Positions 39,407-49,111 of a DNA stretch of 64,000 bases are shown here, one piece after another (within the stretch, counting starts at the first letter, position 1; each line of letters starts with the position of its first letter). Below the pieces are notes generated by a model. The model was not told the DNA's origin and made no database searches. It worked only from the letters and a program-made list of their open reading frames with translations. The DNA is from UA16 sp905478895 (lineage in GTDB: Bacteria; Bacteroidota; Bacteroidia; Flavobacteriales_D; Sanyastnellaceae): the NCBI GenBank assembly GCA_943788495.1, contig CALSQO010000001.1, forward strand, positions 1,364,001-1,428,000, written 5' to 3'. The position numbers were made by a program, and so were the translations under genes.

Positions 39407-40284
39407 CGGAATCCACCGCCAACCGCTATGCGGCCACACTTTTTCTTTTCGCCTTAGCCACATCCGGTGCATTTTATTGTGCGCCAAGTTTGGCTTGGTG
39501 GGTCAGCGGTGGAATCGCAATCGTCGGGCTCGTTCTGGTCGGCATTCCTCACGGCGCGCTGGACGTTGTGACTCACAGCTTTCGGAATAACACCACCACC
39601 TCATGGGTTTACATTGCTAAATACCTTGCAGCGATTGGATTGGTATTGATGGGCTGGTTGTTCGTGCCGGGCATCACGCTGATTGGTTTCCTACTCCTGA
39701 GTGCGTGGCATTTTGGACAAGCCGACTTTGAACTTTGGGACGTGAAAAGAGGCGAAATGATTTGGGGGGTTTTTGTGCTGAGCATGATCCTCGGCTGGCA
39801 CTTGGATGAAGTGCAATCCATCTTGCTTCCGATTGGCGTCTCCGAAGTTGTCTTGAGCGGAGCACGCGGCGCTTCCTATTGGATCGAGATTACCACAATT
39901 GCAGGATGGATCTTGGCACTGGCCTTTGCCATTCATCTGCGAAAAACCCCATGGATTTGGAGTCTATTGATGTTGGCCACCACTCCATTTTTACCTGTGC
40001 TGATGGCATTCATGATTTTCTTCGTTGGGCAACACAGCATAGCCGGTTGGTCACACCTCAAAAATGGCCTAAAAATGAGCAATCAACAGCTTTGGATGAA
40101 AGCTGCGCCATTCCACCTCGGGGCTTGGGCAATCATCATTGGAGGCATATATTTGTTCGGGTTCAATGAAACCCATTCTTTCCAAGCAACTGTCGGATGG
40201 TTTTTCGCGTTTCTTGGAAGCATCAGTATTCCACACATTGTTGAATCCCATCGCTTCATTCATCAGGTCAAAGACCGCATCTAG
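39403..40284 (+). CDS. blh: Brp/Blh-family beta-carotene 15,15'-dioxygenase
   Basis: 293 residues and about eight membrane segments. The conserved His motifs of the family are visible in order: GIPHGALD, SAWHFGQAD, FVGQHSIAGW and SIPHIVESHRF. In Blh enzymes such histidines bind the iron that cleaves beta-carotene into two retinals, usually to supply a proton-pumping rhodopsin. No rhodopsin or carotenoid genes are in the window. The ATG shares bases with the TGA of the preceding gene and a large surface-protein gene starts 38 bases after its stop, so it sits inside what may be one operon. Confidence 0.9.
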   Translation: MTESTANRYAATLFLFALATSGAFYCAPSLAWWVSGGIAIVGLVLVGIPHGALDVVTHSFRNNTTTSWVYIAKYLAAIGLVLMGWLFVPGITLIGFLLLSAWHFGQADFELWDVKRGEMIWGVFVLSMILGWHLDEVQSILLPIGVSEVVLSGARGASYWIEITTIAGWILALAFAIHLRKTPWIWSLLMLATTPFLPVLMAFMIFFVGQHSIAGWSHLKNGLKMSNQQLWMKAAPFHLGAWAIIIGGIYLFGFNETHSFQATVGWFFAFLGSISIPHIVESHRFIHQVKDRI

Positions 40285-40321
40285 TTCCAATCGGAATCAA
40301 TTGGAGCACATTGCCCGATGC

Positions 40322-43300
40322 ATGCGCACCGCTTTGTTTTTGCCGATTGTCGCATTGTGCATTTTGTCTTCCCCGCTAGAAGCCGAGGCACAACTGGATA
40401 CTGAATTTTGGTTCGTTGCTCCAGAGATTTGGGCCAACCACGGCGATGCCCCAATTTTATTGCGGTTTTCGACTTTGGACGAAGCCGCTGATGTGACCGT
40501 CGATCAACCGGCGAATCCTGGTTTTCCCGCTCAAAGCCTTTCGATCCCCGCCACTGGCACAGCCACATTGGACTTGACCGCCTGGCTTGGGATCATCGAA
40601 AACAAACCCAGCAACCAAGTTCTGACTAAAGGATTGCGCATTGTTTCCAGTGCTCCGATCACCGCCTACTACGAAGTGAATCACCCGGAGAACACGGATA
40701 TCTTCACACTCAAAGGAGGTGCCTCGCTGGGCACCCAATTTTACGTACCCTTTCAGACCAACCTGACAAATAACTTCACGCAATCCACCGCCGGCATCGA
40801 CGTAATCGCGACCTCAGATGGAACCGAGGTAACGGTGGTACCCACGGAGAATCTCAACGGACATCCCGCTGGCGTTGCCTTTAGCTTCACCCTGAATGCG
40901 GGCGAAACTTATGGGATGCGGGCAAGCGCAACCAACGGTCCTGGACACCCTTCGGGCACACTGATCACAAGCAACCACCCCATCGCGGTGACCGTAAGCG
41001 ACGATTCTGTGCTCAATGGAGCATGCTGGGACATGATGGGCGACCAAATCATCCCTGCTTCTCTCGCAGGAGAGGAGCACATCGCTGTCAAAGGCAACCT
41101 CAGCGGTCCAGACAAGGTATACCTCGTGGCCACTGAGGACGGTACGAGCGTGACCGTCAATGGAAATTTGGTGACCGGACTCACCTTGAACACAGGCGAG
41201 ACCTTCAGCCACAACCTAACAGGCACCGCGGGCTATTACGAGACTAGCGCACCTGTTATTGCATTGCATCTAACGGGTTTTGGCTGCGAAGTGGGGCAAG
41301 CCATCCTTCCCCCTATCTCATGCACCGGATCGAATGAAGTGGCGTTTGTGCGCTCTACTTCAGAATTTTTTGGGATAAAAATTATTGTCCCTTCGGGCGG
41401 TGAAGGCGATTTCCTCCTGAACGGCTCTGCTGCAAACGTGGGCACTGGGGTGTTTTCAGATGTTCCCGGAACAGGAGGTGCTTGGAAATATGCCAACATC
41501 ACCGCCACAGGATTCATTCCAACGGGAGGGGCTTCACGGATTGAAAATTCATCTTCTAAATTTCACCTTGGGATTATCAACGGTGGCGCCGCAAGCGGCA
41601 CGCGGTACGGATTTTTCAGTGCATTTACGCAATTTGAGCACGAAACCTTCGTCACCGACGACAACCTCTGCGAGGGCGAATTGGCGGAACTGTATTGCAA
41701 CCCTATTCTTGGAGCGACTTATGATTGGCAAGGCCCCAATGGATTCACTGATTCAGGAGACGCCATCTCATTTGGGCCAATCACCATGGCCGACACCGGT
41801 TTGTACATCGTGTCTGGTATCGTCAACGGATGTGAAATACTACCCGACACCTTAGCGCTGGTCATCAACGAGCAACCCGGCACACCTTCCGTCATGGCCA
41901 TACCCGATTTATGCGAGGGTGACGCTTGGAGCTGGGTCGCCTTGACCGAAGCAGATGAATGGAATTGGCTGGATGTAGATGGAAATGTACTCGCGACCGA
42001 TAGCGTTGTCACCTGGAGCGGCGCAAATTTGAGTGATGCGGGATTGTTCTCACTGGTGGTGACTTCGAATGATTGTGCTTCCGAGGCAGCAATGTTCAAT
42101 GTGGTGGTCAATGAAACCGTCATTGTCGGTTTTGACTCCCCCACCGAATCTGCTTGTGCTGGAGGCGATTGGACACTCAGTCCAGATCAGGCGTTTCCCG
42201 GAGCGCTTTGGACATGGACATTGCCGGACGGCTCCGAGATCGATGCCGAAGAATTGACACTCTCTCCCGTCGCTGCCTCAGATGCAGGAACTTACACCTT
42301 AGGGGGCTCGAACAATGGATGTCCAATGGTCAGCGATGCCATTGAACTGGATGTCGTCGAACCTGTAGGATTGGTGATCTCCGCTCCCGCATTTGTTTGC
42401 TCGGCCGACGCGCCAATCGACCTCACAACCGATGACACCTATTCTGGTAACTGGACAAGTGTGGATTGTACGGACTGCCTTTCTAACTCCGGTAACTTCG
42501 ATGCTCAAGGAGCTGCAGCAGGCAACATCGAGGTCACTTACAATTCTTCAGGTCCTTGCGCCACATCTGTTTCCGCAATCATTGAAGTCATCTTGACGCC
42601 CAGCTCGAATTTTAGTGACTTCACGGCATGCGAAGGAGAAGGCGAGGTACTCATGATTGCGGATGAAGCCGGCGGAACCTGGAACGCGGAATGCGGCACA
42701 TGTGCCGACGCAAGCGGTCTGTTCGACACCGAACTTGCAGGAGTAGGCAATTGGCAGGTCACTTATTCCATCGATGGCCTATGCCCTATTTCATCCAATG
42801 GTTCATTTACCGTGACACCGAATCTGAGCAGTGCCTTTGCCTTACCATCTTCCTTGTGCACCAATGCCCCAGTCGTTGAGCTCACTCCAGACGTTTCGGG
42901 GGGCGAATGGCTCGCTTCCTGTTCCAATTGCCTCAGCAACGACGGAGATTTTGACGCCAGTGCAGCAGGCAGCGGATCGCTCGACATTCTATACACCATT
43001 CCAGGGGCTTGCGGTTCGAGTACTACGCAAAGCATCCTCATCATTCCGCTGCCCGATGCCAATTTTGAATTCGCAACGGAAAGTTCCTGTGCCCCTGCGA
43101 CGGTTATTTGTTCAGCACCCGTAAATCCCGATGCCACGGATTGCCAATGGTCCTATTCACAAAACGGTTCGACCGTTAGTTTTGACTGCAATTCCTCCAC
43201 CTTTGAAATCCCCGAAGGAGGCTGTTTTGAATTGAGTCACACGGTGTATGGGAACACGGGCTGCACCAACACAGCTCAAGCCGCCGATTTACTTTGTTTG

Positions 43301-43843
43301 AATTCACCTCCCGAGGCAAATTTTCAGACCAATCCAGCCAACCCGAGTTTATTCGACGAATTCATGACACTCACCGCCAGTGGCGCCAATACAAACCACA
43401 ACTATGATTGGGACATTGGAGGAGCGATCCAAACCAATGGAATCGAAGTCGAAATCCAGCTCAACACGATTGGCAGTGACCAATTTGAAGTCTGTTTGGA
43501 GGTAACCGATGAGCTCAGTTGCACGGCGATTGAATGCCGGAGCATTTCGCTTGATGAAGGGATTACGGCCTATGCACCGAATGCCTTTAGTCCCGATCAA
43601 GACGGCCGAAATGATGCTTGGAAAATCGTTTGCAACGATGCTGTCAAGTCGTTTGAATTGCACATTTTCGACCGATGGGGAAACCTGGTCTTCGAAACAC
43701 AGGACAAACATGATTTCTGGATGGGTGATGTGAAAGGTGGAACGCATTTCGCGTCCAATGGGATTTACTTCTACCGCGCTGTGCTGCGGGGAGACAATTA
43801 CGAGGTCCGGAGCATGGAAGGTTCGATTGCCTTGATTCGATAA
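40322..43843 (+). CDS. IgGFc-binding-like, Ig-repeat protein with gliding-type T9SS domain (paralogue 2)
   Basis: About 1,173 residues from MRTALFLPIVAL, chosen because it gives the signal peptide (ending EAEA); the frame extends upstream into blh. The IgGFc-like domain (about 27-440) is strongly similar to that of the protein two genes upstream: 'LDTEFWFVAPEIWANHGDAP', 'IIENKPSN', 'GFGCEVGQAILPPISCTGS'. The middle differs, with repeated 'CTDCLSNSGNFDAQGAAAGN' style modules (three to four copies) and a PKD-like domain. The end is a CHU_C sorting domain (YAPNAFSPDQDGRNDAW). Probably a tandem duplicate whose repeats have diverged. Confidence 0.88.
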   Translation: MRTALFLPIVALCILSSPLEAEAQLDTEFWFVAPEIWANHGDAPILLRFSTLDEAADVTVDQPANPGFPAQSLSIPATGTATLDLTAWLGIIENKPSNQVLTKGLRIVSSAPITAYYEVNHPENTDIFTLKGGASLGTQFYVPFQTNLTNNFTQSTAGIDVIATSDGTEVTVVPTENLNGHPAGVAFSFTLNAGETYGMRASATNGPGHPSGTLITSNHPIAVTVSDDSVLNGACWDMMGDQIIPASLAGEEHIAVKGNLSGPDKVYLVATEDGTSVTVNGNLVTGLTLNTGETFSHNLTGTAGYYETSAPVIALHLTGFGCEVGQAILPPISCTGSNEVAFVRSTSEFFGIKIIVPSGGEGDFLLNGSAANVGTGVFSDVPGTGGAWKYANITATGFIPTGGASRIENSSSKFHLGIINGGAASGTRYGFFSAFTQFEHETFVTDDNLCEGELAELYCNPILGATYDWQGPNGFTDSGDAISFGPITMADTGLYIVSGIVNGCEILPDTLALVINEQPGTPSVMAIPDLCEGDAWSWVALTEADEWNWLDVDGNVLATDSVVTWSGANLSDAGLFSLVVTSNDCASEAAMFNVVVNETVIVGFDSPTESACAGGDWTLSPDQAFPGALWTWTLPDGSEIDAEELTLSPVAASDAGTYTLGGSNNGCPMVSDAIELDVVEPVGLVISAPAFVCSADAPIDLTTDDTYSGNWTSVDCTDCLSNSGNFDAQGAAAGNIEVTYNSSGPCATSVSAIIEVILTPSSNFSDFTACEGEGEVLMIADEAGGTWNAECGTCADASGLFDTELAGVGNWQVTYSIDGLCPISSNGSFTVTPNLSSAFALPSSLCTNAPVVELTPDVSGGEWLASCSNCLSNDGDFDASAAGSGSLDILYTIPGACGSSTTQSILIIPLPDANFEFATESSCAPATVICSAPVNPDATDCQWSYSQNGSTVSFDCNSSTFEIPEGGCFELSHTVYGNTGCTNTAQAADLLCLNSPPEANFQTNPANPSLFDEFMTLTASGANTNHNYDWDIGGAIQTNGIEVEIQLNTIGSDQFEVCLEVTDELSCTAIECRSISLDEGITAYAPNAFSPDQDGRNDAWKIVCNDAVKSFELHIFDRWGNLVFETQDKHDFWMGDVKGGTHFASNGIYFYRAVLRGDNYEVRSMEGSIALIR

Positions 43844-43859
43844 ACCTTATCTTTCTCGC

Positions 43860-46430
43860 ATGAAACTACTGCGCACATTGGCTGGCGTCCTCGTCTGTTT
43901 TTTGATCCTACTAGCCGCCCAAAGCCGATATGCCACACTGCACCCAGAAGTACCCGAAAAACCGGTTGCATCCGTGCACAAAAAAATGCGTCCCGCATTG
44001 GCGGAAGCTTGGAAGTGGTCGTATCCTGAAGACGTCTGGAACGCCGATGAAGCGAGTCGAAAATGGAAGAACATTGAGCGCTGGCTGCATGATGAAGAGG
44101 TTCTTTCAACTGCACGTTTGATCGATGGAGCGTGGCGTACCGAAGGACCGAATAACATTGGTGGACGTTTTAATTTTATTCAACAACACCCTTCCGAACC
44201 CTTCCAGTTTTTTGCAGGTAGCAGTTCCGGTGGACTGTGGATGACCCCTGGAGACGATGAATGGGTCTGCATTACAGAAGACTTGCCCGCCATGTCCACT
44301 GGCGATTTGGTTTTTCATCCGGACTACCCGGAACGCATGTTTCTTGCTACCGGAGACCCACAAATTAGCAGCTTCCCTCGCATCGGTGCGGGGGTTTTTC
44401 GTTCCATGAATGGAGGAGCCAACTGGCAGTCTGCAGGGCTCGATTCTATGGGGGTCATTAGTAAATTATTGTACCTCGATGGAGAACAACAGGCCCTCCT
44501 TGCTGGTGCCATGGGGAATCCCGCCATACCTGGGCCCAATCGTGGGCTTTTCAAAAGCCTCAACTATGGATTGGATTGGGAGCAAGTTCTTTTGCCCAAT
44601 GATTCCGCAGGCATAACAGACATCATTCAGGATCCTGCCAGTGGTGACCTATTTGCGAGCGCCTGGCATCGGACCAGGACATCAACAGAGAGCATTGTTT
44701 CGGGACCACACTGCCGCATTTGGAAGTCGACTGACCAGGGTGAAAATTGGTTCGCTTTGGAAAATCCATGGGGACCGGACGAGCGCGGCCGCATTGGACT
44801 TGCCGTTTCCAACTCCGGTGTTCACGCATTGGTCGTGGGGCAAAACAGTCAACTGGACAACATTTACCGAACACAAGATGGCGGCACCTCATGGGAAGCA
44901 CTCATTCCGATTGAAAACATCCCTGAAAACGCATTGGGTGGATTTGGATGGTACTTTTCGAAAATCCGAATCAATCCATTCAACGATCAAGACATCACCA
45001 TTCTCGGAGTCAACCTCTGGAATTCGATGGACGGTGGTGCGAATTGGAGCCTAATGGGACCCGAATGGTGGTCCTATGAAGTACATGCAGACAAACATGA
45101 CCTGCAATGGATTGGACCGGAATCATGTGTCTTAGCTACGGATGGCGGCCTGTACCGAACAGACGATCATGGTCTCTCTTGGGACGACATTGAAGACATA
45201 CCCGTCTCCCAGTTTTACCGCGTCACGTGGAACCCACACAATCCTGGAGTGTACACGGGCGGTGCCCAGGACAATGGGACCACCACGGGTTCTTATTTGG
45301 CGCCGAATGAATGGACACGCGATCTGGGTGGAGATGGATTCGCATGCATTTACCATCCCGAAAATCCATTCTTGCGCTATGCCGGCTATCAATGGGGAAA
45401 TTGGCGCTTCAGCATGACCGGACCCGATGAAGAACCGATTTGGAACGATTTTCTGAATGGCATTGACGAAGAAGACCGCGTTTGGTGGGATGCGCCATTG
45501 GCGTACCACCCCGCGAATCCCGATGTAATGCTCACAGGCACCCAGCGCGTTTACCGGATGAACAATGCACCGGAAAACTTCTGGCAGGCCGTCAGCCCTG
45601 ACCTTACTGAAAACACCGAACCCGGATTGTCTTACCGCTGCATAAGCACTGTTGCGGGATCCCAATTTGATGAAAATAAAATGGCAGCAGGTACTACGGA
45701 CGGCCATCTATGGATCACAGAAGATGGCGGTGGCAATTGGACGCCCATGGAAACCGGACTGCCAGGACAATTTATCACCGATGTGGAATTTGATCCTCAT
45801 TATCCTGACTCCATGTTTTGCACCGTAAGCGGATACCGAAACGCCGATTATGAGCCCTATATTTTTCGGGCAGCCATTGGCGGCCCATGGCAATCCATTC
45901 AAGGGAATTTACCGGTGCATCCGGTGAATCAAATCCTACCGCTCACCGATAGCATTTGGGCTGTGGCCACCGATGCCGGTGTCTTTGCAACGAACAACTG
46001 GGGAAATGCTTGGCAGCCGGTCGGTGAGTTGCCTGTAATTCCTGTCTATGATTTGGCTGCTGATACCATCACAGACCGCCTCGTGGCAGGAACATTTGCC
46101 CGAAGCATACTCAGTTTTCCTCTGGATTCCATCGTTCCTGAATCGATCAACCCGGTTGATACGTCGGGGCAGAATACAGTGCAACGGATACCAAATGCGC
46201 TCAAAGCATTTCCAAATCCATTCACCGATGAATTGAACCTAGACAGTGAAATGCCTTGGAGGGAGTGCAGGGTAATTGGCAGCGACGGCAAAACGATCGA
46301 GGTTTTAAAGAGAAACGGACAAACCGAACGCGTAACATTCGACGCAACCAATTGGCCGATCGGAATCAACTTTCTGCACCTGCAATACACTTCGGGCCAA
46401 GAAGAAACGTTGCGCCTATTGAAGCAGTGA
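43860..46430 (+). CDS. BNR/Asp-box beta-propeller protein with type A T9SS domain
   Basis: 856 residues with a signal anchor/peptide at 1-22. Several Asp-box motifs (S/T-x-D-x-G-x-x-W) are seen: STDQGENW, TQDGGTSW, SMDGGANW, TDDHGLSW and TEDGGGNW. They mark blades of sialidase-like or VPS10/sortilin-like propellers, probably two propellers in tandem. No sialidase active-site Arg triad was recognised, so binding or protein-degradation roles are as likely as glycosidase activity. The last ~75 residues (KAFPNPFTDELNL...) are a type A sorting domain. It begins 16 bases after the previous gene. Confidence 0.85.
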   Translation: MKLLRTLAGVLVCFLILLAAQSRYATLHPEVPEKPVASVHKKMRPALAEAWKWSYPEDVWNADEASRKWKNIERWLHDEEVLSTARLIDGAWRTEGPNNIGGRFNFIQQHPSEPFQFFAGSSSGGLWMTPGDDEWVCITEDLPAMSTGDLVFHPDYPERMFLATGDPQISSFPRIGAGVFRSMNGGANWQSAGLDSMGVISKLLYLDGEQQALLAGAMGNPAIPGPNRGLFKSLNYGLDWEQVLLPNDSAGITDIIQDPASGDLFASAWHRTRTSTESIVSGPHCRIWKSTDQGENWFALENPWGPDERGRIGLAVSNSGVHALVVGQNSQLDNIYRTQDGGTSWEALIPIENIPENALGGFGWYFSKIRINPFNDQDITILGVNLWNSMDGGANWSLMGPEWWSYEVHADKHDLQWIGPESCVLATDGGLYRTDDHGLSWDDIEDIPVSQFYRVTWNPHNPGVYTGGAQDNGTTTGSYLAPNEWTRDLGGDGFACIYHPENPFLRYAGYQWGNWRFSMTGPDEEPIWNDFLNGIDEEDRVWWDAPLAYHPANPDVMLTGTQRVYRMNNAPENFWQAVSPDLTENTEPGLSYRCISTVAGSQFDENKMAAGTTDGHLWITEDGGGNWTPMETGLPGQFITDVEFDPHYPDSMFCTVSGYRNADYEPYIFRAAIGGPWQSIQGNLPVHPVNQILPLTDSIWAVATDAGVFATNNWGNAWQPVGELPVIPVYDLAADTITDRLVAGTFARSILSFPLDSIVPESINPVDTSGQNTVQRIPNALKAFPNPFTDELNLDSEMPWRECRVIGSDGKTIEVLKRNGQTERVTFDATNWPIGINFLHLQYTSGQEETLRLLKQ

Positions 46431-46453
46431 ACATTCTTTGCTCCATTCCATGA

Positions 46454-47728
46454 TTAGCGCACCCAGAATTTGGCTGCTGCCGTTGTATCGTGGAATCGAA
46501 GGATGTGCATCCCGGCAGCAAGATCTAACACTGGGATTTGGTTTTGACCGAAGGTCCACATTCCCGCGGAAACCTGTTTGCCCGCTGCATCAAATATGCG
46601 CCAAGACTTCGCCGCATTGTTGCCATTGAGCCATTGCACCTGCAAAGGCACAGAACCATCCGTGACAGTAGGAAAAACACGAACATCACCATCCAACTTT
46701 CGCAGCCACTCCTGGACTTCTACCGCGTTGTAATCATACGGGCCACAAAGTGGTTCGTAACCACTGCAAACCCAACTGGACGTGGCACTGGCGATGGTTC
46801 CAAGTGTTTCGTAGTAGGCATCTGCGTCTCCAACGTGCGCCACATGATCAGCACCCTCCAAAATTGTGAAGCAACTCGAAACCCCCAACGATTCGGCTAC
46901 TTCATGAATCGTTGAACTCCCATCCACTTCTGTGATAGGAAGTCCGTTGAGGCTGATCACACCTGATCCGAAAGGAACGGTTTGATCGGAGGTGCCATGA
47001 ATGGATACCATTGGTTCATCTCCTTCACTGATGTAATCTGCTGTTTTCAATGCCCCTGCAACGTTAATGACACCGATCACTTCAGAGCTATAACCTGGAT
47101 TCCCTGATTCACCCTCCAGGCCACCTGCCATACCCGGTGCGCTTTGGTCCACTTGCTCAGGAATTTCGAATTCTTCATCCACATAAGCCAAATGCAGTCC
47201 CAGAAAAGCGCCTGCAGAAACGCCTCCAATCATGATGCGATCGGGATCGATGCCCCAAGGGTTATTATCTTCTGCGACGGATTTCCGAAAATATCGAACC
47301 GCGGCTTTTCCATCGTGGTAGCCTCGCCAAACGGAACGCACCATCGCATTGGGAATATCAAAGAAATTGTCAATCCCCAGGCGGTATGTGATAGAAGCGA
47401 CCACATACCCCATGCGCGTCAAATCCTGACACAAAGCCAAAACGTCGGGATTGTCATTTTCTCCTCCAATGAAAAACCCGCCGTGCGCCATGATAATCAG
47501 CGGACGATCTTCAATGACATCACCCTGTGGCTCGTAGATGTCTACAAGTAAGTCTTGACCAAATCCTGTTGAATTGATCGAATTGCCATAAACAACATCC
47601 GATGTGACTTCGAACGATTCAAATGCAGATACAAAACGATAGCGCGTGCCATCACAATCTGACTGGGCAAGCGAAGTTTGAGGCACATTTATCAGGATCG
47701 CGATTAAAAAAGGAAGTATGAATTTCAT
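46454..47728 (-). CDS. Secreted alpha/beta-hydrolase (esterase) with T9SS domain
   Basis: 424 residues from the ATG at 47728, which gives a signal peptide ending SLAQ. The oxyanion motif HGG is at 82-84 and the nucleophile elbow GGVSAG has Ser171; 'GTSDQTVPFGSG' and 'EGADHVAHVGD' supply the Asp and His. This is the feruloyl/carboxylesterase-like (BD-FAE) pattern. The C-terminal ~75 residues with 'WRIFDAAGKQVSAGMW' and 'LAAGMHILRFHD' form a type A sorting domain. The substrate is unknown: an acetylated or feruloylated polysaccharide, or a polyester. Divergent from the PNGase-like gene. Confidence 0.85.
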   Translation of the reverse strand: MKFILPFLIAILINVPQTSLAQSDCDGTRYRFVSAFESFEVTSDVVYGNSINSTGFGQDLLVDIYEPQGDVIEDRPLIIMAHGGFFIGGENDNPDVLALCQDLTRMGYVVASITYRLGIDNFFDIPNAMVRSVWRGYHDGKAAVRYFRKSVAEDNNPWGIDPDRIMIGGVSAGAFLGLHLAYVDEEFEIPEQVDQSAPGMAGGLEGESGNPGYSSEVIGVINVAGALKTADYISEGDEPMVSIHGTSDQTVPFGSGVISLNGLPITEVDGSSTIHEVAESLGVSSCFTILEGADHVAHVGDADAYYETLGTIASATSSWVCSGYEPLCGPYDYNAVEVQEWLRKLDGDVRVFPTVTDGSVPLQVQWLNGNNAAKSWRIFDAAGKQVSAGMWTFGQNQIPVLDLAAGMHILRFHDTTAAAKFWVR

Positions 47729-47766
47729 CGTCTTTCGGTGTATTTTCGTGTCAATAGTACACCATA

Positions 47767-48993
47767 ATGCCTCCGATGTTTCAAAGTCAACTGTATTCTT
47801 TTCAAGTCCAGGTTTTTTGCTGCTCACTCGCCGGTGCAATTGCTTTGAATAGTTGTTTGAATCGCCCGTCAAAAATGAATGACATGGTCGTTGAGCATGT
47901 CATACAAGCCATGGAAGGGTTCAACATCGCTTTCTTGCCCGGAGCAAACACCGATTCGCTGCTTTTGGCAGATGGTTGGAAGCGAACGGATGCTGGGAGG
48001 CTGGTGACCAAGGCTTTTGAAGTGCCCCGATTTCAGAATGCTCCTGAGGTCACATTGACCCTTTCCCTCAAATCCACGGGAGACCCATGGGACAAGTCTG
48101 GAGCGGTTCTTCTGCTTCAAGACGATTGGGCTAAGCACATTGAGCAAGATTCGAGGGCGTGGCCGGGCATCGAACCCAATGCAAGCAATGGATTCACGCC
48201 TGCACTCGAACTCCTGCGATTCATCACCCCGTTTGGTGTGGGACACTATAGCGACACTAAACGCTCTGACGAATACCGCCCGGTATACATACCCAAATGG
48301 GAACAACAAGTGAGCTGGCAAAATGACATTTCACATCTTTGGAGCGCGATGGAAGACTCCATCACCCTCGCCGTCTACATCGACACATGGAGTGCTGAAG
48401 GGCATGAACTTGACCTGAATATTACCTTCAAAGGCCAGTCCGCTCGCGTGCCACCTCCGCCACAGATGCAGCATCTGACTCTTGTCAACACCACAAAATT
48501 TCACGCCAATCAATCCCCCTTTGATGGGTTTGCGACCAACCCTCTGAACCTGGACTTCCATTTGTCCGAGTCTGCTTCAAATGCTGTGTTGCACTATATG
48601 CCAACGGGACACGGAGGCCACTCTGCAGGAGATGAATTTGTCCCTTGCCGCCACATTCTTTCACTGGACCTTGATACCATAGCCCAATTCACTCCCTGGC
48701 GAGATGATTGCGCAAGTTTCAGGCGTTTCAATCCATCCTCTGGTGTCTGGACAGAGCGAACCTATTGGCAGGGAGACAGCATTGATGAGCGCATTGCATC
48801 TTCGGATTATTCGCGTTCTGGATGGTGCCCTGGGAGCGATGTACCTGCGATGAAATTCAATCTGGGAAAGCTCGAAGCAGGAACGCATCAGCTAACAATC
48901 GATGTGCCGGATGCCCAGCGTTACACCGATGCGGCAATGAATTTCTGGAATGTGGCCGCTTACTTGACGTGGCAACGACCTGAAGAGCTCTAA
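47767..48993 (+). CDS. PNGase F-like peptide-N-glycosidase, probable lipoprotein
   Basis: 408 residues. A hydrophobic segment ends in ALNSC (Cys30), a weak lipobox. The two PNGase F domains are recognisable. RFITPFGVGH resembles the family's RFITPYWVG stretch, and the N-domain acid is Asp109 (GDPWDKSG; equivalent to the catalytic Asp60 of the classic enzyme). The C-domain has 'GHGGHSAGDEFVPCRHILSLD' with Glu290 (equivalent to Glu206) and 'SRSGWCPGSDVPA'. At the position of Glu118 this protein has Asp206 (YIDTW). PNGase F releases whole N-glycans from Asn of glycoproteins. This suggests use of eukaryotic glycoproteins, for example from algae or animals. Confidence 0.85.
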   Translation: MPPMFQSQLYSFQVQVFCCSLAGAIALNSCLNRPSKMNDMVVEHVIQAMEGFNIAFLPGANTDSLLLADGWKRTDAGRLVTKAFEVPRFQNAPEVTLTLSLKSTGDPWDKSGAVLLLQDDWAKHIEQDSRAWPGIEPNASNGFTPALELLRFITPFGVGHYSDTKRSDEYRPVYIPKWEQQVSWQNDISHLWSAMEDSITLAVYIDTWSAEGHELDLNITFKGQSARVPPPPQMQHLTLVNTTKFHANQSPFDGFATNPLNLDFHLSESASNAVLHYMPTGHGGHSAGDEFVPCRHILSLDLDTIAQFTPWRDDCASFRRFNPSSGVWTERTYWQGDSIDERIASSDYSRSGWCPGSDVPAMKFNLGKLEAGTHQLTIDVPDAQRYTDAAMNFWNVAAYLTWQRPEEL

Positions 48994-49043
48994 ATCATTG
49001 CTTTATTTGCTTTTCTGAACGACCTTTGCGCCCGCTCCAAAAG

Positions 49044-49061
49044 GCAGGCACAACTGCCTGC
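49044..49061 (+). promoter_or_regulatory. GC-rich hairpin upstream of icd
   Basis: GCAGGCA-CAAC-TGCCTGC, a perfect 7-bp stem 51 bases before the icd start and 51 after the PNGase stop. No T-tract follows, so it may be a weak terminator, an attenuator element or an operator; which one cannot be told. Confidence 0.4.
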
Positions 49062-49111
49062 AACAGACGAAAACGAGTCGTCTACAAGGACGGAGAACCA
49101 ATTGATTGAAC

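Noticed and set aside
39403..40284. Rhodopsin gene linked to blh
   Set aside because: No seven-helix protein with a retinal-binding Lys motif was found in the window.
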